NCBI RefSeq assembly: GCF_008831285.2
Contig: NC_045147.1
Coordinates: 19,224,581-19,288,580 of the forward strand
DNA: 64,000 bases
DNA from: Nymphaea colorata
Taxonomy: Eukaryota > Streptophyta > Magnoliopsida > Nymphaeales > Nymphaeaceae
Direction of reading: 5' to 3'
Positions 24,259 through 36,499 of the stretch are shown here, in pieces. The first letter of the stretch is position 1. Each line of letters begins with the position of its first letter. A program made the position numbers and the translations under genes. The notes under the pieces are model-generated. The model was not told the DNA's origin. It saw nothing but the letters and a program-made list of their open reading frames with translations, and ran no database searches.

Positions 24259-26293
24259 ATGGCTTCCTCTGCTGCTCACCTTCTTTCCCTCCTCTTCCTT
24301 GTGTCTCTTTCTCTCCTTCCCCTCGACTCCTTCTCCCTGAGTTCAACCTATGAGGAAGAATACCATAAATGGGTCTCTTGGCACGGCGAGCAATACAGGC
24401 AGAAGCTTCTCTTCAACTCCATGGAGGTCAGTAGCGAACTGAAGGATGACCTTCATCATCCCAAAAAACTGGATCACAAACTTGCCGAGGCTGAGAAAAA
24501 CAGGGTCTGGATCAAAGTGGCTCAAGATGGTAGCGGTAACTTTACAAGCCTGAGGGACGCACTAGACAGCATTGAAGAGAAGAACACAAGGAGGATCATC
24601 ATTCAAATAGCCCCTGGAATTTATAGGTAATCTTCTTTGTAACTAATTGCTGGCCAATGACGTTGGCTGCCAACAAATTCATCACCTTCCCTTCGATCCC
24701 TAGTAACCTTTTCTGCCTTTCTTTTGTTCTTCCATTAATGAAGGATACATACAAGAATGTAGAGGTGGTTTTAGTTCGACTGTAATAGATAGCAGTAGGG
24801 AAGATATGATTCATTTATTTGTCACCCACCATGAAAAGAAAAAGAAATGAACAGAGCTTATAACTGTGAGAAATGGATCTGCAGGGAAAAAGTTGTAATA
24901 AAGAAGAAAAAGCCATTCATCACTCTTCTAGGGGATAGCCGGAATCCTCCCACATTCACAGGGAACGACACGGCGGCCACGCTGGGAGGCGACGGTAATC
25001 CGATGAGAACATACCACAGTGCAACCGTAGCCATCAACTCCCACTATTTTGTGGCCATCAACATAAGATTTGAGGTAACATATTCAACTACTCATTGTCC
25101 TTCCGTTCTAAATATCTTTTATTCTTATAATCGAAATACAATGAAACAGTGATTTGATAAGAACGGAATGTATGTGCTTATAGAATAGAACATGGGCATG
25201 CATTTTTGGATGCATGTAGTCTTACATTACATGGGTCTTCTTTCTCATTTATGCCTTTGTTTAAATCTACAGTTCTTTTGAAAATGTTGCTACTTTTACT
25301 ATGTACTGTAATAAACAATCATTTCTTGGTTGGCATCTGCTTTGGGCAGAACACAGCACCAAACCCAGAAATCGGACAAATTGGAGGGCAGGCGGTGGCC
25401 CTGAGAATCTCCGGCAACAAAGCCGCATTCTACAACTGCAGCTTCTTTGGCCACCAAGACACGCTCTACGACCACAAAGGAACCCATTACTTCAAGAACT
25501 GCTTCATCCAGGGGTCTGTGGACTTCATCTTCGGCTACGGCCGGTCTCTGTATGAGGTTGGTCCCTCGCCTTATATATGTATCATCAGTTTAAACTTTAA
25601 ACTCATAGATGACAATTTAATTACTTATCGACTTTGAATACTGAATTGTTTGCTGGCTCGCAGAATTGCCATATGAACTCGATTTCAACGGACGTGGCGT
25701 CGGTGACGGCTCAGAAGCGAACGAACGTGTCCCTGTCGAGTGGGTTCTCCTTCTTGAACGGCACAGTGTCGGGGAGCGGGTTGGTGTACCTGGGGCGGGC
25801 ATGGGGCGACCATTCTAGGGTCGTCTTCGCCTACACCTACTTGGACAAAGTTGTCATACCCGAGGGCTGGAACGACTGGGGCATCCCTGCTCGTGAATCG
25901 TAAGCTTCTTCCTCTGTAACTTAAAATCAGTAGCCATGGAGTTGGTTGAATTCAGACTTCATTGTGGTTTTTTCTTTCTTCATTCTGCAATATTCAAGTA
26001 CAAGAAATGATGGTGCCCATTGTATTTCCTGTCTGCTTTCAAATTCAAGTACAGCCATGAAAATCCAGTGGATTCATTTATATATTTATGAGTTCTTCCT
26101 TTTCCTTTTTGTCTTCAACAGGAGTGTATACTATGGGGAGTACAAATGCAGTGGGCCAGGAGCAAATATGACAGAGAGGGTGCAGTGGATCAGAAGACTG
26201 ACCGATGCAGAGGCCGAGCCCTTCTTAGGAACTCACTTCGTCGACGGGGAGAAATGGCTGTGGGCAGAGCAGCCCACTGCCTATTTATCCTGA
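24259..26293 (+). CDS. Pectinesterase (pectin methylesterase), without inhibitor domain
   Basis: Secreted enzyme that removes methyl esters from cell-wall homogalacturonan (carbohydrate esterase family 8). Five exons, 24259-24626, 24885-25074, 25350-25556, 25664-25899 and 26122-26293, join in frame at GT-AG sites to give 390 residues. Residues 1-25 form a hydrophobic signal peptide. The region to about residue 90 is short and lacks the four-helix inhibitor-like pro-domain of many plant enzymes. Catalytic-domain signatures are all present: GIYRE near residue 120, GGQAVAL with Q200, GHQDTLYD with Q222 and D223, VDFIFG with D244, and LGRAW with R300 and W302. In the family, the glutamines stabilise the transition state, the two aspartates are catalytic and the Arg/Trp bind substrate. 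By layout it resembles the PME11/PME53-type short enzymes of Arabidopsis. The gene looks intact; enzyme activity is inferred. Confidence 0.95.
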
Positions 26294-27628
26294 TTCTTCA
26301 ACCGCCCATATTCTTCCATTCTGTCTTTCCCGTGGGCCATGAATTCACAGTTTCTCTTTCTCTGATGTTTTCTTTTCCTTTTGCTTTGTTTCTTAATTTA
26401 TATTGGGAGTCGGGACGCGCTCGGTTTCGTATGTTCTAGTGAACGTGGTGGGAGAAGATCTGATTCTTATTGTAAAAAATTGCAGCTTCTTGTGAAAAGA
26501 AGTTGCTTGTAATCGAGATATTCATTTATGAGGAGTTTTACTACATTGTAACAATGGTGTCGTTACTCTTACCACTTTAGATTAGATGGGGGCGATGGAA
26601 GGCAGACAAATTCTAGTTTTCGAAATTTTAACCCTCAAAAGTCTTTAGGCTTCAAATAATATTAGGCGCTCATGGGAAAGAATGTTTGCAAGAACATGCT
26701 CATATTTCAATATTTAATTTATATTCAACTTCGTGTTTTAACTTTAACAATGTGAAAATACCAGCAGAACTATTGCACTAGTTGTCACTGTCTGTGGCGA
26801 TAAGATTGTCAAAACTATACATCTGACCATGGTGGAAGTTGTATATTAACACTGGCTCGTAATCTGATTCATCCTTCTAGCTAACAACAGCCACGTAATC
26901 AACGCAAGACTTACCAAGATTCCTGAACCGGGTCGTCAGTAAGGAAAAAATAGAATCCATTGAATCAAGTAGATCGAATTAAATCAGAGAACAAAGAAAA
27001 TAAAACGATGAGAAAAAAAGATAAAACATGTGTGAATCATATAAAAATAATATCGTGCGACAAGGTCCATTGTCTGGCCCTGGCCCTGGCCCCTGGGGCC
27101 ATTATGGTGTCTCACAGAGGCCGAGTTCCCATCTCAGAACGGATGCTTTTGCCTGGTTGGTGGTGATTGATAGAATTCAGAGCCATGGCCATTTACTGCT
27201 CTGAGGATTCCACTCAGGTTTTTCCCAATCAAACTGTCCTGCTGTTTTCATGTCCTCCACATTGGTCTCAAAGGAGAAAAGACAGGAAAATCTAATGAAA
27301 TTTACTCAGCATAGCTGTTGGGGATTTCTTTTCCAACTGAACACAAGATCCGGATTTTCTGTTCTCTTGTGCCCAGTCCACTACTTGTGTCCAAGCCCGG
27401 ACCCCTGACCTTCTCACATTCCACGCCACATTTTTCACTGTGAACAATGTAGATGATTAAGGTGTTCTGAACTGCTTCTCCATCAGTTTAACCTCTGAGC
27501 GGGACTGCATCGATTTATGCTCTTCCCTTCCCCACATATTCAATGTACCCTATTTTATATCTCAGTTAAGAACTCCGCACTCCTGTCACCGTTGAACTGT
27601 TCGGTTATCCTTTTATTGTAAGAGCTCC
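26294..27628. other. Intergenic between pectinesterase and PPR relic
   Basis: The first 300 bases probably include the pectinesterase 3' UTR. Beyond that, a short GGCCCTGGCCCTGGCCCCTGG-like tandem word occurs at about 27075-27098. No gene is supported. Confidence 0.4.
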
Positions 27629-28990
27629 ATGAGTTCCCTACCTTCTTCCTTAATTCACCACCCATCTCCAAAACACCAGAAATCTGCACCCTTCTTCACC
27701 ATAAAGCCTCAGAGCAGCGGAAGGCTCTCCCATCTTTGTCTTCTTCTCAATTCTTCTACCAAAGGTCAATGTTCAAGATGGGTTTACAAGTTCACTCTTA
27801 CACTCTCAAGAGATGGGTTCCACAGATACATAGCCTTGAATCTTGATGTCAAACTAATTAAGCTTTATGGTTAATGCGATCGAGCCGAATATGCACGCCA
27901 ATTGTTTGACCGTATGTCTGACAGAGACAGAAATTGTGTTCGTGCCCCCCTCTATGATGTTTGGCCTTGTTAGACGACGCTCGGCTCCCTTTCCCCTCTG
28001 TTCTTTACCGTGGCTTGCAATTAGATGGGTTTGCATTCGCTAGAATCTTGAAAGCCTGTGGTTTTTTGAGGTCGCTTCAACTGGTGATGCAGATGCACCC
28101 CATGGTGGTGAAGCGTGAATGTGATCCTTCTTATTCGTTTTCCATTTCACTTGTTTATGCCTATGGTAGCTGTTTTGATATTCAAAGTGCTGAAAGAGTA
28201 TCTGGTGGAATGACTCGTAGAGACATTGTCTCATGGAGTGCAATTATACGGGCAAAGTCGTCGTCTTCTTGAATACCAGAGGATGATTGAGTTGCTGTAC
28301 GAGTTGCAATTTGTCGGTGGATTGAAGCCCAACGAGGTGACTCTGGTTAGTGGACTGCCAAACAATTCTTGCATACATTCTCAGACATGGATTGGAGATG
28401 ATTTTGGATGTAGGCAGCGCTCTCCTTAGCATCTACCGTCGCTGTGGCGACCCAGATGTTGCCTTCTTGCCATCTTGGTGTTCACTAGTGTGGGAGAGGA
28501 ATGCTGTCGTTTGGACGTCAACGATTGAAGGATTCATAATTAATCAACGCCTTAGTTCGGGCATGCGTCTGTTTGAAAATATGCCCAAGGAAGGGGTTAA
28601 GCCAGAAGATGTTACACTTCTCGTGCTCTTATTAGGTTGCAGCTATGCTGATTTGGCCTATTATGGCTGACATTTGTTCAATTGAATGAAGTATGGTTTG
28701 CACCTGAAGTTGAGCACTACGCTTGCATGGTTGGCAAGCTAGAGAGAGCAGGGAAATTTGGTGAAGCAGATAAACTGATAAAGACCGTGCCAATGGCACC
28801 AACTACTAATGTCTTACGAGTCCGGTTACGTGCTTGCAGATTGCATTCCAACGTTGAAGTAGGAAAAAGAACAGCAAGAAAGCTTTCAAGCTCGAACCGC
28901 TTGATGCTGCAAACTATGTGATGCTAACAAACATTTATGCCTCTTGTGGGAGACATAGAAGGCGGTAAGGTCCACGCATTTGTGGCTTAT
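27629..28990 (+). pseudogene. Decayed PPR (pentatricopeptide repeat) gene
   Basis: PPR-type text is spread over different frames of the same strand. A start-like segment at 27629 is followed by KLIKLYG, a stop at 27872-27874, then AEYARQLFDRM in the same frame. The frame shifts near 27960 (GFAFARILKACG, then DIVSWSAII), again near 28260 (GGLKPNEVTLV), again near 28350 (GSALLSIYRRCGD, VVWTSTIEGF, EGVKPEDVTLL), again by 28700 (EVEHYACMVGKLERAGKFGEA) and once more after 28910 (AANYVMLTNIYASCG). The order of motifs matches a PLS-class PPR protein with an E-type end. With at least one stop and about five frame changes it is not a functional gene. It is not an obvious copy of the intact PPR gene at 46.9-48.5 kb. 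Confidence 0.85.
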
Positions 28991-29625
28991 GACGAATCAC
29001 CTTCTCAGTGGGAAGACATGCGCTGCTTGATGGCTTCGTTTGTCAGGCCACCGATGCAGACATGCACCTTGTCAACAATAATTGCTGGCTCATGATGTAG
29101 GTGATGGAGAATATGAATTCATTCCTTAATGGAAAATTGTGGATTGACACCCTTTTGTTGCTTCTTGCTTTTCTGAGATCGAAGATTTTGAAGAAACTTG
29201 AAGTACATGAATTAACCGTACATAGGTGAAATATTAAAAATATGTTCGTTGAACAAACATTGACTCATGGAGAGAGATGTGGCTGAACTACCTCTTCTAG
29301 TTCATAAGAATTGCATTGAGGAAAGACAGGATAGACGAATATCACGCTCAATTCGTGCAAGATCAGGGTTGGTACCACATTGTGTAGGTCTCTGAACTGC
29401 TAGAAATATTTTTATCCTGAACGCAAGGACGCTTCTGCTTTTGTTATATGAAAAGAACGTATTCTGCACCATATTCGGTGTGCTTCAACAGCGAATACCT
29501 CTTTTCTTTGCACATCGCTTTTCTTGATACCATTCTCTCTTGCTGGTACTAATTTACTTGCAGGACAGGTTTACCTGTACAGCTGATAGGATTGATTAGA
29601 GGGCGTTCGGGACATCTCGACATGC

Positions 29626-29632
29626 TATATAA
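29626..29632 (+). promoter_or_regulatory. Strong TATA-like box with no recognised gene
   Basis: TATATAA in the context GCTATATAAGGGG, a good plant TATA context. An ATG lies 59 bp past it at 29691. Confidence 0.4.
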
Positions 29633-29641
29633 GGGGAGTAA

Positions 29642-29914
29642 AGGCGACAACTGCTTTTCTTAGAGCTGCTGCGGAGGTGGATTAAAGAAAATGGCTTCTT
29701 TGTTGTTGTTTCTGCAGGCCATGTTCAGGCGGCAACCAAACTGCGACGAACAGCACGAGGCTCAGTCAACAAAGGACGCGGCCAAGGCCCCAGAAAACCA
29801 AAGGAGTACAACGTTGAAGCAATGCAGATATTAAGCAGCCAAAACGAGGTGGCTATGTTCCGAATGACGGAAGAGCAGGCTTGGAAGATAGGGGAGTGCA
29901 GCAGCTTGCTTTAG
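29642..29914 (+). other. Unrecognised open frames (90-codon frame without ATG, overlapping a 47-aa ORF)
   Basis: One frame is open from just after a stop at 29639-29641 to TAG at 29912-29914. It reads as 90 protein-like residues, for example RRWIKENGFFVVVSAGHVQ, then a basic stretch RTARGSVNKGRGQGPRKPKE, then EEQAWKIGECSSLL at the end, but it lacks an early ATG. In another frame an ATG at 29691 opens a 47-residue ORF ending at 29834 (start MASLLLFLQAMFRRQ), at the right distance from the TATA-like box. A possible acceptor, CTGCAG|GCCATG, lies at about 29720. I recognise neither. This could be the last exon of an undetected gene, a small peptide gene or chance. Confidence 0.25.
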
Positions 29915-30140
29915 CAGTTTCTCTCTTCTCTCTCTCTCTCTCCCTCTTTTTATGCATATGTATCTAATCAAAAGTGAGGAAAAGGTTCGAAGCACTGGTG
30001 TGCATGGGCGAGAAAGAAATGAAGATGCCTTCCTGAAAATCTTCCTATGGTGTGCATGTGAGCGCGCTTGTAAGAAAGAGAGAGAGAGACTGATTTTGTG
30101 GTGGTATATCATTTATATAAAACAATTACTGCCAATCTCA

Positions 30141-30498
30141 TGTAGTCAAGCAACATGATCATCTGTTGAAGTAAACATGTCAGCCCCAAATGTAAATATT
30201 GGGCGTAGTAGAATGATGAAGGGCATGTTTGACGGTGAAGGAGAAGGTCTAAGATGCCCCATCCCACGACCTTCTCTCCATCCTTTTTCTGTGACACCTA
30301 AAGGGGGGATCAGAATGTTGTGTATTCAAGCAACATGATCATCTGTTGAAGTAAACATGTCAGCCCCAAATGTAAATATTGGGCGTCGTAGAATGATGAA
30401 GGGCATGTTTGACGGTGAAGGAGAAGGTCTAAGATGCCCCATCCCACGACCTTCTCCTCCCTTTTTCTGTGACACCTAGAGGGGGGATCAGAATGTTG
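30141..30498. repeat. 180-bp direct tandem duplication
   Basis: 30141-30320 and 30321-30498 are nearly identical, both containing CAACATGATCATCTGTTGAA and ending CAGAATGTTG. Differences are few (for example GGGCGTAGTAG versus GGGCGTCGTAG and a small gap near the end of copy 2), implying a recent duplication. No coding content. Confidence 0.9.
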
Positions 30499-30650
30499 GG
30501 AGATCTATGATAATGGCAAAATGTGTTAGAATTCCATAAATTTGTTCCAAAGATTGAGGTAGATTTACAGAATACTAAGAACAGTGTTCCATAGAGTCTC
30601 AATGTGAACACAGTCACAGTGTTCCTGTTATCAGACGTCCAGGAAACGGT
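30499..30650. mobile_element. MITE-like segment related to the 10.6 and 13.1 kb elements
   Basis: Contains CCATAAATTTGTTCCAAAGATTGAGGTAGATTTACAGAA-type words split over about 30530-30570 and inverted-looking AACAGTGTTCC / GGAACACTG-like ends, similar to the other hairpin repeats of this window. Boundaries are approximate. Confidence 0.35.
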
Positions 30651-31637
30651 GGAGTGTGTAGCGTTTGAACAGGGAAAACACAGCAGAGACTAATACGCCC
30701 CTCAGACTTGTACACCATTCAAAAACATGCTGCTATTGAGATGACCTTTGTGCCCATTCCCGTGCAACGCTGTCGGGGATAGGACCCCATCCCTTTTATT
30801 AAGCAAAGATTGAAAGAATATTAGAGAAACCAAAAAAGTCCGAGGGCAGCCATCAAGCCTAAACCCTAGGCATGTGGGCACAAACAAGCTAAAGAACGCA
30901 GAAAATTCAAAAAATAGCATGACAGAAAACCAACTCATCCTGTGGGCATATGTTCCCAAATCAGGAACGAGTTAACATCAAATTTGTAATACAGCTTTGT
31001 AAGAACGTTAATCCCCGGGTTGCAGTTTTTAAACACATGATTTTATTCGATTGTAAAGAACTTTTCCCCATTCCACCTTTGTAGCATCTGTTTGAAGCTT
31101 TCTTTAGCTTGAATCTCCAAACCACAGGGCCTTCTACTAAATAAGTACATTGAAATCTCAGGGCAATCTGCTGACCATCTGCACTCTGCAGCATGAACTC
31201 CTCGGTACTCCACACAAATTGGCAATGAGTAACTCTAATGCCCGACCAGCCAATGCTACCACCCGCAGATTTTACTGTAAAACTTATTTTGATGCGTCAG
31301 TCATGATTCAAGCAAATAATATTGTGCAGTAAAAATGCAAGCGATCTTAGTCTACCAAAATCAGTATTCCACAAGTGCATTATCAAGACATAATTTGATT
31401 AGCATCTGGATTAAAAGAGTTGATACATATGCAAACATAAATAATTTGCAACGGTTTGTTAGACACGTATAATTGTACAATATAATACAACCACCGCTCC
31501 TTCATACATTTACCTAGAAGGATGCATTTTTTTTCTTACCTAAACAAATGTTTTGGATCATTGGTGTTCCTCAAGAAAAAATAATATACATTTACTACCC
31601 TTTCTTTACAGACATTACAAGAATGATTAATGCTTCC

Positions 31638-32969
31638 CTATACAAGAATCTGATTTTTAGCAGCATTCCTAGAACACTTTTTGTTGCGGGGACTTGTACT
31701 CAGAGGACAAGAACACCCCATTAGAACCTCCAGGTCCTCCTCGCACGTCAGGATTGATGCCATCTCCGGCTTATCAAGAAGCATTTTTGCAGTAAGATAT
31801 CCAGCTATACTCCATGTCTGATTCAATCGGGCTTGTTTGCCGATAAACCTAGCTGTTCGGGTGTCATAGTACTCAGGCCAGTGATCCTTGGGTAGCCTCT
31901 CCTCAGCCACAGAAACAGCCTGTCTAGCTAGATCCGGTCTTCCCATTTTAATGCAAGCCAACGTGAACTGAATATCCATAAAAAGGGTAACAATAAGAAA
32001 TGAAGATGTAAAAGTATCAGGCTACGCAACAAAAGTAAGCATGCAGAAATTGAATAGAGGGGCAAATCCCCCATTACCTGCCAAAGAAGAGTTGGCCAGG
32101 ACCCTCCATTATGATAGGACCATGGTCTGCAAAAGTACATTTTTATCAGCATCATGCATTAACCAGAACCATTCACTTGGCAAGACAGTTAGGATCTAAT
32201 AACCAGGACTGCTGTGCCATGCTCTGTCTTCCTATGCTGTCATAAAGGGCAGTCTCAATATAGACAACGAAACATAGCATATAGGCCAGCCTTTTTAAGC
32301 ATGGACTATAGTACTCCGATGGAAAGACACAGAAAATTTGCTTTCTGATGCAAAAAGAAGAAAATTTTCTGCACGAGGGGATAACACAACATCTTTCAGG
32401 TCATCAACAGTCACACTAGCAGTCAAAATATAATTAATCAGAACAGTTTGGTCTATACACATCACTTCTCAGATCCTTATTTGGTCACAGGTTATTCATC
32501 TTTCACTGCCTATTGATCCTTCTGCCAGCTCTCCCTGATTGGCAGTCTCTTGTCCACATCAAACTACTGAATACAACCTAATCTGGTCAAACAGTTCATA
32601 GGTGTTCGCATGGGTTCACACCTTTTCTAGTTCTCATATTACTGGATAATATAGATACACACACACACACACATATATATTACATCATTCATAATATGAG
32701 ACTCAGATGAACAAGATCATGGAGTGAGATGACAAACGTGTACCCATTTGAATTAATAGCATAACCAAAATGCCTCCTATCTTATGAGTGGGAGATCAAG
32801 AAAATGTAATCTATGGTAGTTCAGCGACGTTACAAACTCAGAATAACCATGACCTTTTTTATCTTCCACTCCTGATATCTGGTAGATAGATTTCACATCA
32901 TCAATGATGGACTATAGTCCATATGGTCCATAGTCCATACCAATTGTTAATGGACTCTCTCGCTCTCTT

Positions 32970-33024
<55 letters not shown>

Positions 33025-36000
33025 AAGAAGAAATATATGGCAGGTAATAACAAAAAAATAATTTCTAATCTTTATCATGTATTAGGCATACAGCAACAAA
33101 GAATGTGGTAACCAGATTCCAAACGAAAAAATGAGGTAACTTACGTGTTCTTTGGGTCGCTACCAGTGATTATACGCCATTCCTCATACTCAAGTGCAGG
33201 GAAGCATATTTTTAGAGGCATCTTCCCAATAAGATCATCCCATTTGCTTTCAATGAGATTCAAGATAGACTCCGACTGTTCTGGAGTGGTCAGAGATGAG
33301 ACAACGGACCATAAATTGCCAAGGGAGAAAAACCTAAAGTCCATGTGAGCTGGCTGCAGATTTCCAATCAGATATCCGCCTTTATCAGGAATCCATTCAA
33401 CCAACCAAGAAGGGATTTGGTCTGGGTAGATATTGAATTTGTTCACAGCATCATGAGAATACTCTTCTGTTTTGTATCGGTATATCTCATTTATCTTCTT
33501 CATATCCACCCAATAATACTCCCTTATGTGGAAAGAAAGGGCACTGAGTCTATTGTTGATGGCCCGTAATAGATTCTTTGAACCATCATTCACAATTATC
33601 ATCTCACGTGCACATCGAAGAGCAGAGTAGTATAAAGCCTGTCAAATTCGAGATTATTACACTAGTAAATACAGAATAAGAAATATTACTTGATAGAACA
33701 AACCAGAAAATTTGATGTTTCAAGATATGCATATGACGCTTGATTAATAGGCAGCGCATGAGCAGTGTAAACTACAAACAATATCAAAGTTGAGATTATT
33801 AAACTAGTGTATATGACACAAAAAGTACCACTTGGTAGGATAAACTACACATTAGATCTATCAAGACATGCACGCAATGCATAATTAGTTAGTGACGTTT
33901 CACCATTTTCCTCTCAAATTTTCTCTCTTAAACCAAGTCCACACATTTTTTTATCAATGGATATTTATCCAAATGTTCTGCCCGAAGGAGAAAACAAGCA
34001 ATTAGAAAACAGGAATGCTAAAATGAATGGAACATGACCAAAGTTGATGATTGAATAATTTGTGAGATACTGAAACAAAATTATAGGCCACATCTGCATA
34101 CATTAAACAGACTCTAACTTGCAAGGGCTATCTATCAAAATTAACCTTAAGTTACAAAGAGGATATCTGAAATACAGAAGAATAGAATTGCACAAAAAGA
34201 CATCACGTCATTTCCTGAAACTGTAATAAACATTTCGAATGCCTGCAAAGAAAGCTCAAGCAACAGAGTCTGTGAATTCATTTGTTGTCTACAATTACAT
34301 AGTGCTAAATAAAAATCAGAATTTGGTCCATATATGAGTTCTATAAACATTCTGAGAAAGCTTCTGCAACAAAAAAGTAAAAAAAGCTACGCGTACTTGG
34401 ATCTCAAGAGGGTGACCATGGATACCCATCCTCCGATCAATCATACATGACCCATCAGTAACCAACAAGGTTGGAAACATATCGAAGCCATCAGCCAAGC
34501 ATAGATTCAATATCAATTTTATTCCAGTTTGGACATCCACCCTTTCTTGCAAAGCATAATCATCAGTAACTCTCCCATAGGCTCTCAACAGAATAATCCA
34601 CCACAATCCTGAGATGTCCACAAAACTAAACTATATTACTGCTTCACACTATAGATGGGATCAGAAATTACAAAGTGTGGAGATTCCACTTACCTGAATC
34701 AACAGGAGCAACACGACCAATTGCAGACTCACCAAAATCAGGGTCTAAAACTTCCTCAAACGCCTCATTACTGCCATCCAGAGGCACAGTTCTCACCTTA
34801 AAACTTGCTGGCATCAAACCTTGGCCTGGGCTATAGCAATCCACAGTTTTCTCCCAGCTCTAAGAAGGGGGAACCAAGGAATTAATATGCATTATAGAGA
34901 ACCATTGTCGGCTAAACAAGTTACAGTTTGCATTAACAATATAAGCATCTTATTCTACACCATACACTGAAAAATATAATCAGATTGGCAAAGAAAAGAA
35001 AGGAGGAAAATGAAAAATGCTGAAAGATCAAAAAAATGACTATAAAGAAAAAGTAGAGTTAAATATCGAGAGACTAGCTTAATTTACGTTGCATATATAA
35101 TCAGGCAACACAACAGGTGAAAAAGAAAGCCGAACAATTAGGAGGCAGAGGCAGCATTAGCATAAGCATAGCTACATGATGCAGACATAAATATTAACCG
35201 CCCTCATGATCCGGAAAGATAATATGCCAATTCGACAATTCCAGTCAGTGCCAGGGGACATCCTTCATAATTGACATCCTTCATAATTGCCAAAAAGTCA
35301 ATTACATCAAAGATCACGTTCTTACTGGGACGATATTATTTAAATAACTTCTGGAACTTAATGTTGATGGCGTCATATCTCAACGAACAAAATCCCAGGA
35401 GGAGAACAATTTCAGCAGAGGTAATAACATTATTCATTCCCAAACATTTTTAGGAAAATTAGAAAGATATGAAGTATTGGCCTAAGTACAAGGAAGAACA
35501 CAGAGAACGATCTGTTTCAAAGGCTCACCTGCAATTGCAACGTGTGAAGAAGGAAGTTCCTAACTATCTCCGTCTCACCCTTCAGCAAAAAGGCAAGAGC
35601 TGATGGTACAAAATCCCTAATAAAAACTTGATCGTAATTCAATGGAGTAGCATCTGCCGGATCATTAGCTGCGACTGTCCCTACCGGACTACCACAATAA
35701 GTCACAATTGCTGCATGTAGCAACCTCCACGCTTCTTTCTCGACCACAGATTCCTCCCTAACCTTGGGCACGTCCTCAAGGTTGCTGACTGTTTCGGCTC
35801 GATCTTTCACATTCTTGTTCAATTCCTCTTCGGAATCCAACAAATTAGATGTCTTCTGATTTGAATCATTGCTCAAACCCAGCAATTTTTCGCCAACTTC
35901 TGGCGTATCGTTGTTGCTAACTTCTGGCGAACTATCTAACTCCTTCTCCACAATGAGGGGCTTTACGCCCAGATTCTGGAAGTAGATCCTCTCCAAACCA

Positions 36001-36422
36001 TTCTCCCCGACTCGAGGCTCAATGGTGGTCGAGCTAAATCGGACATCCGTGACCCGAACGACACCACCACGATCGGAATTCTTTTTCACGTTCCTGCCGG
36101 AATTGAATTCGGGTGTCCCCGGTGCCGCGTTCGCGAAAACCCGGAAACCCCTTTTTCTGTCAGCCCCAAAGGACGGGCCGAAGAACAACCTGCAATTCTT
36201 ACAAGCAACATCGGAGACATGAACAGGATTCCGATTCCATCCACCAAATTTCCTAATCCAGACCACCGATTCCGGCCTGTGGCTCACCGACTTGCAGACT
36301 CCATTAAGGCTTTTCGGAATCGGCGGAAGAGAGGAGATCCTAGACAACATGGAATTGCATCTGACCAACATCCTGCAACAGGGCCTCACGGTCAGAATCC
36401 CCAAGGAAGTCGGACGATTCAT
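31638..36422 (-). CDS. Alkaline/neutral invertase, organelle-type (GH100)
   Basis: Hydrolyses sucrose to glucose and fructose at neutral pH. Six exons in transcript order: 36422-35529, 34859-34694, 34608-34397, 33638-33145, 32126-32078, 31967-31638. All joins keep frame at GT-AG sites, giving 714 residues. An in-frame ATG also exists at 36461 (13 residues longer). I prefer 36422 because the protein then starts [19 protein letters not shown], which matches the usual start of the alpha-clade enzymes. Residues 1 to about 100 are rich in Ser/Arg and fit a mitochondrial or plastid transit peptide, followed by a long, poorly conserved acidic linker to about 225. The catalytic region is well conserved: [21 protein letters not shown] (about 263-283), [12 protein letters not shown] across the exon 2/3 join, [14 protein letters not shown], then [16 protein letters not shown] split over exons 4 and 5. 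The C-terminus is complete. Compartment is inferred from the N-terminus only. Confidence 0.95.
32657..32680. repeat. AC/AT microsatellite in invertase intron
   Basis: An AC run of about 16 bp (32657-32672) followed by an AT run, inside intron 4 (32127-33144) of the invertase gene. Confidence 0.8.
32974..33021. repeat. TA microsatellite in invertase intron
   Basis: About 24 uninterrupted TA units within intron 4 of the invertase gene. Likely highly polymorphic. Confidence 0.95.
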
Positions 36423-36499
36423 ACCGCCAAGAACGGATTGGCAGAAACAATCGATACCCAACTAAAAAAGAGATCGAGTTTCGGCCGGAAATTCACACA

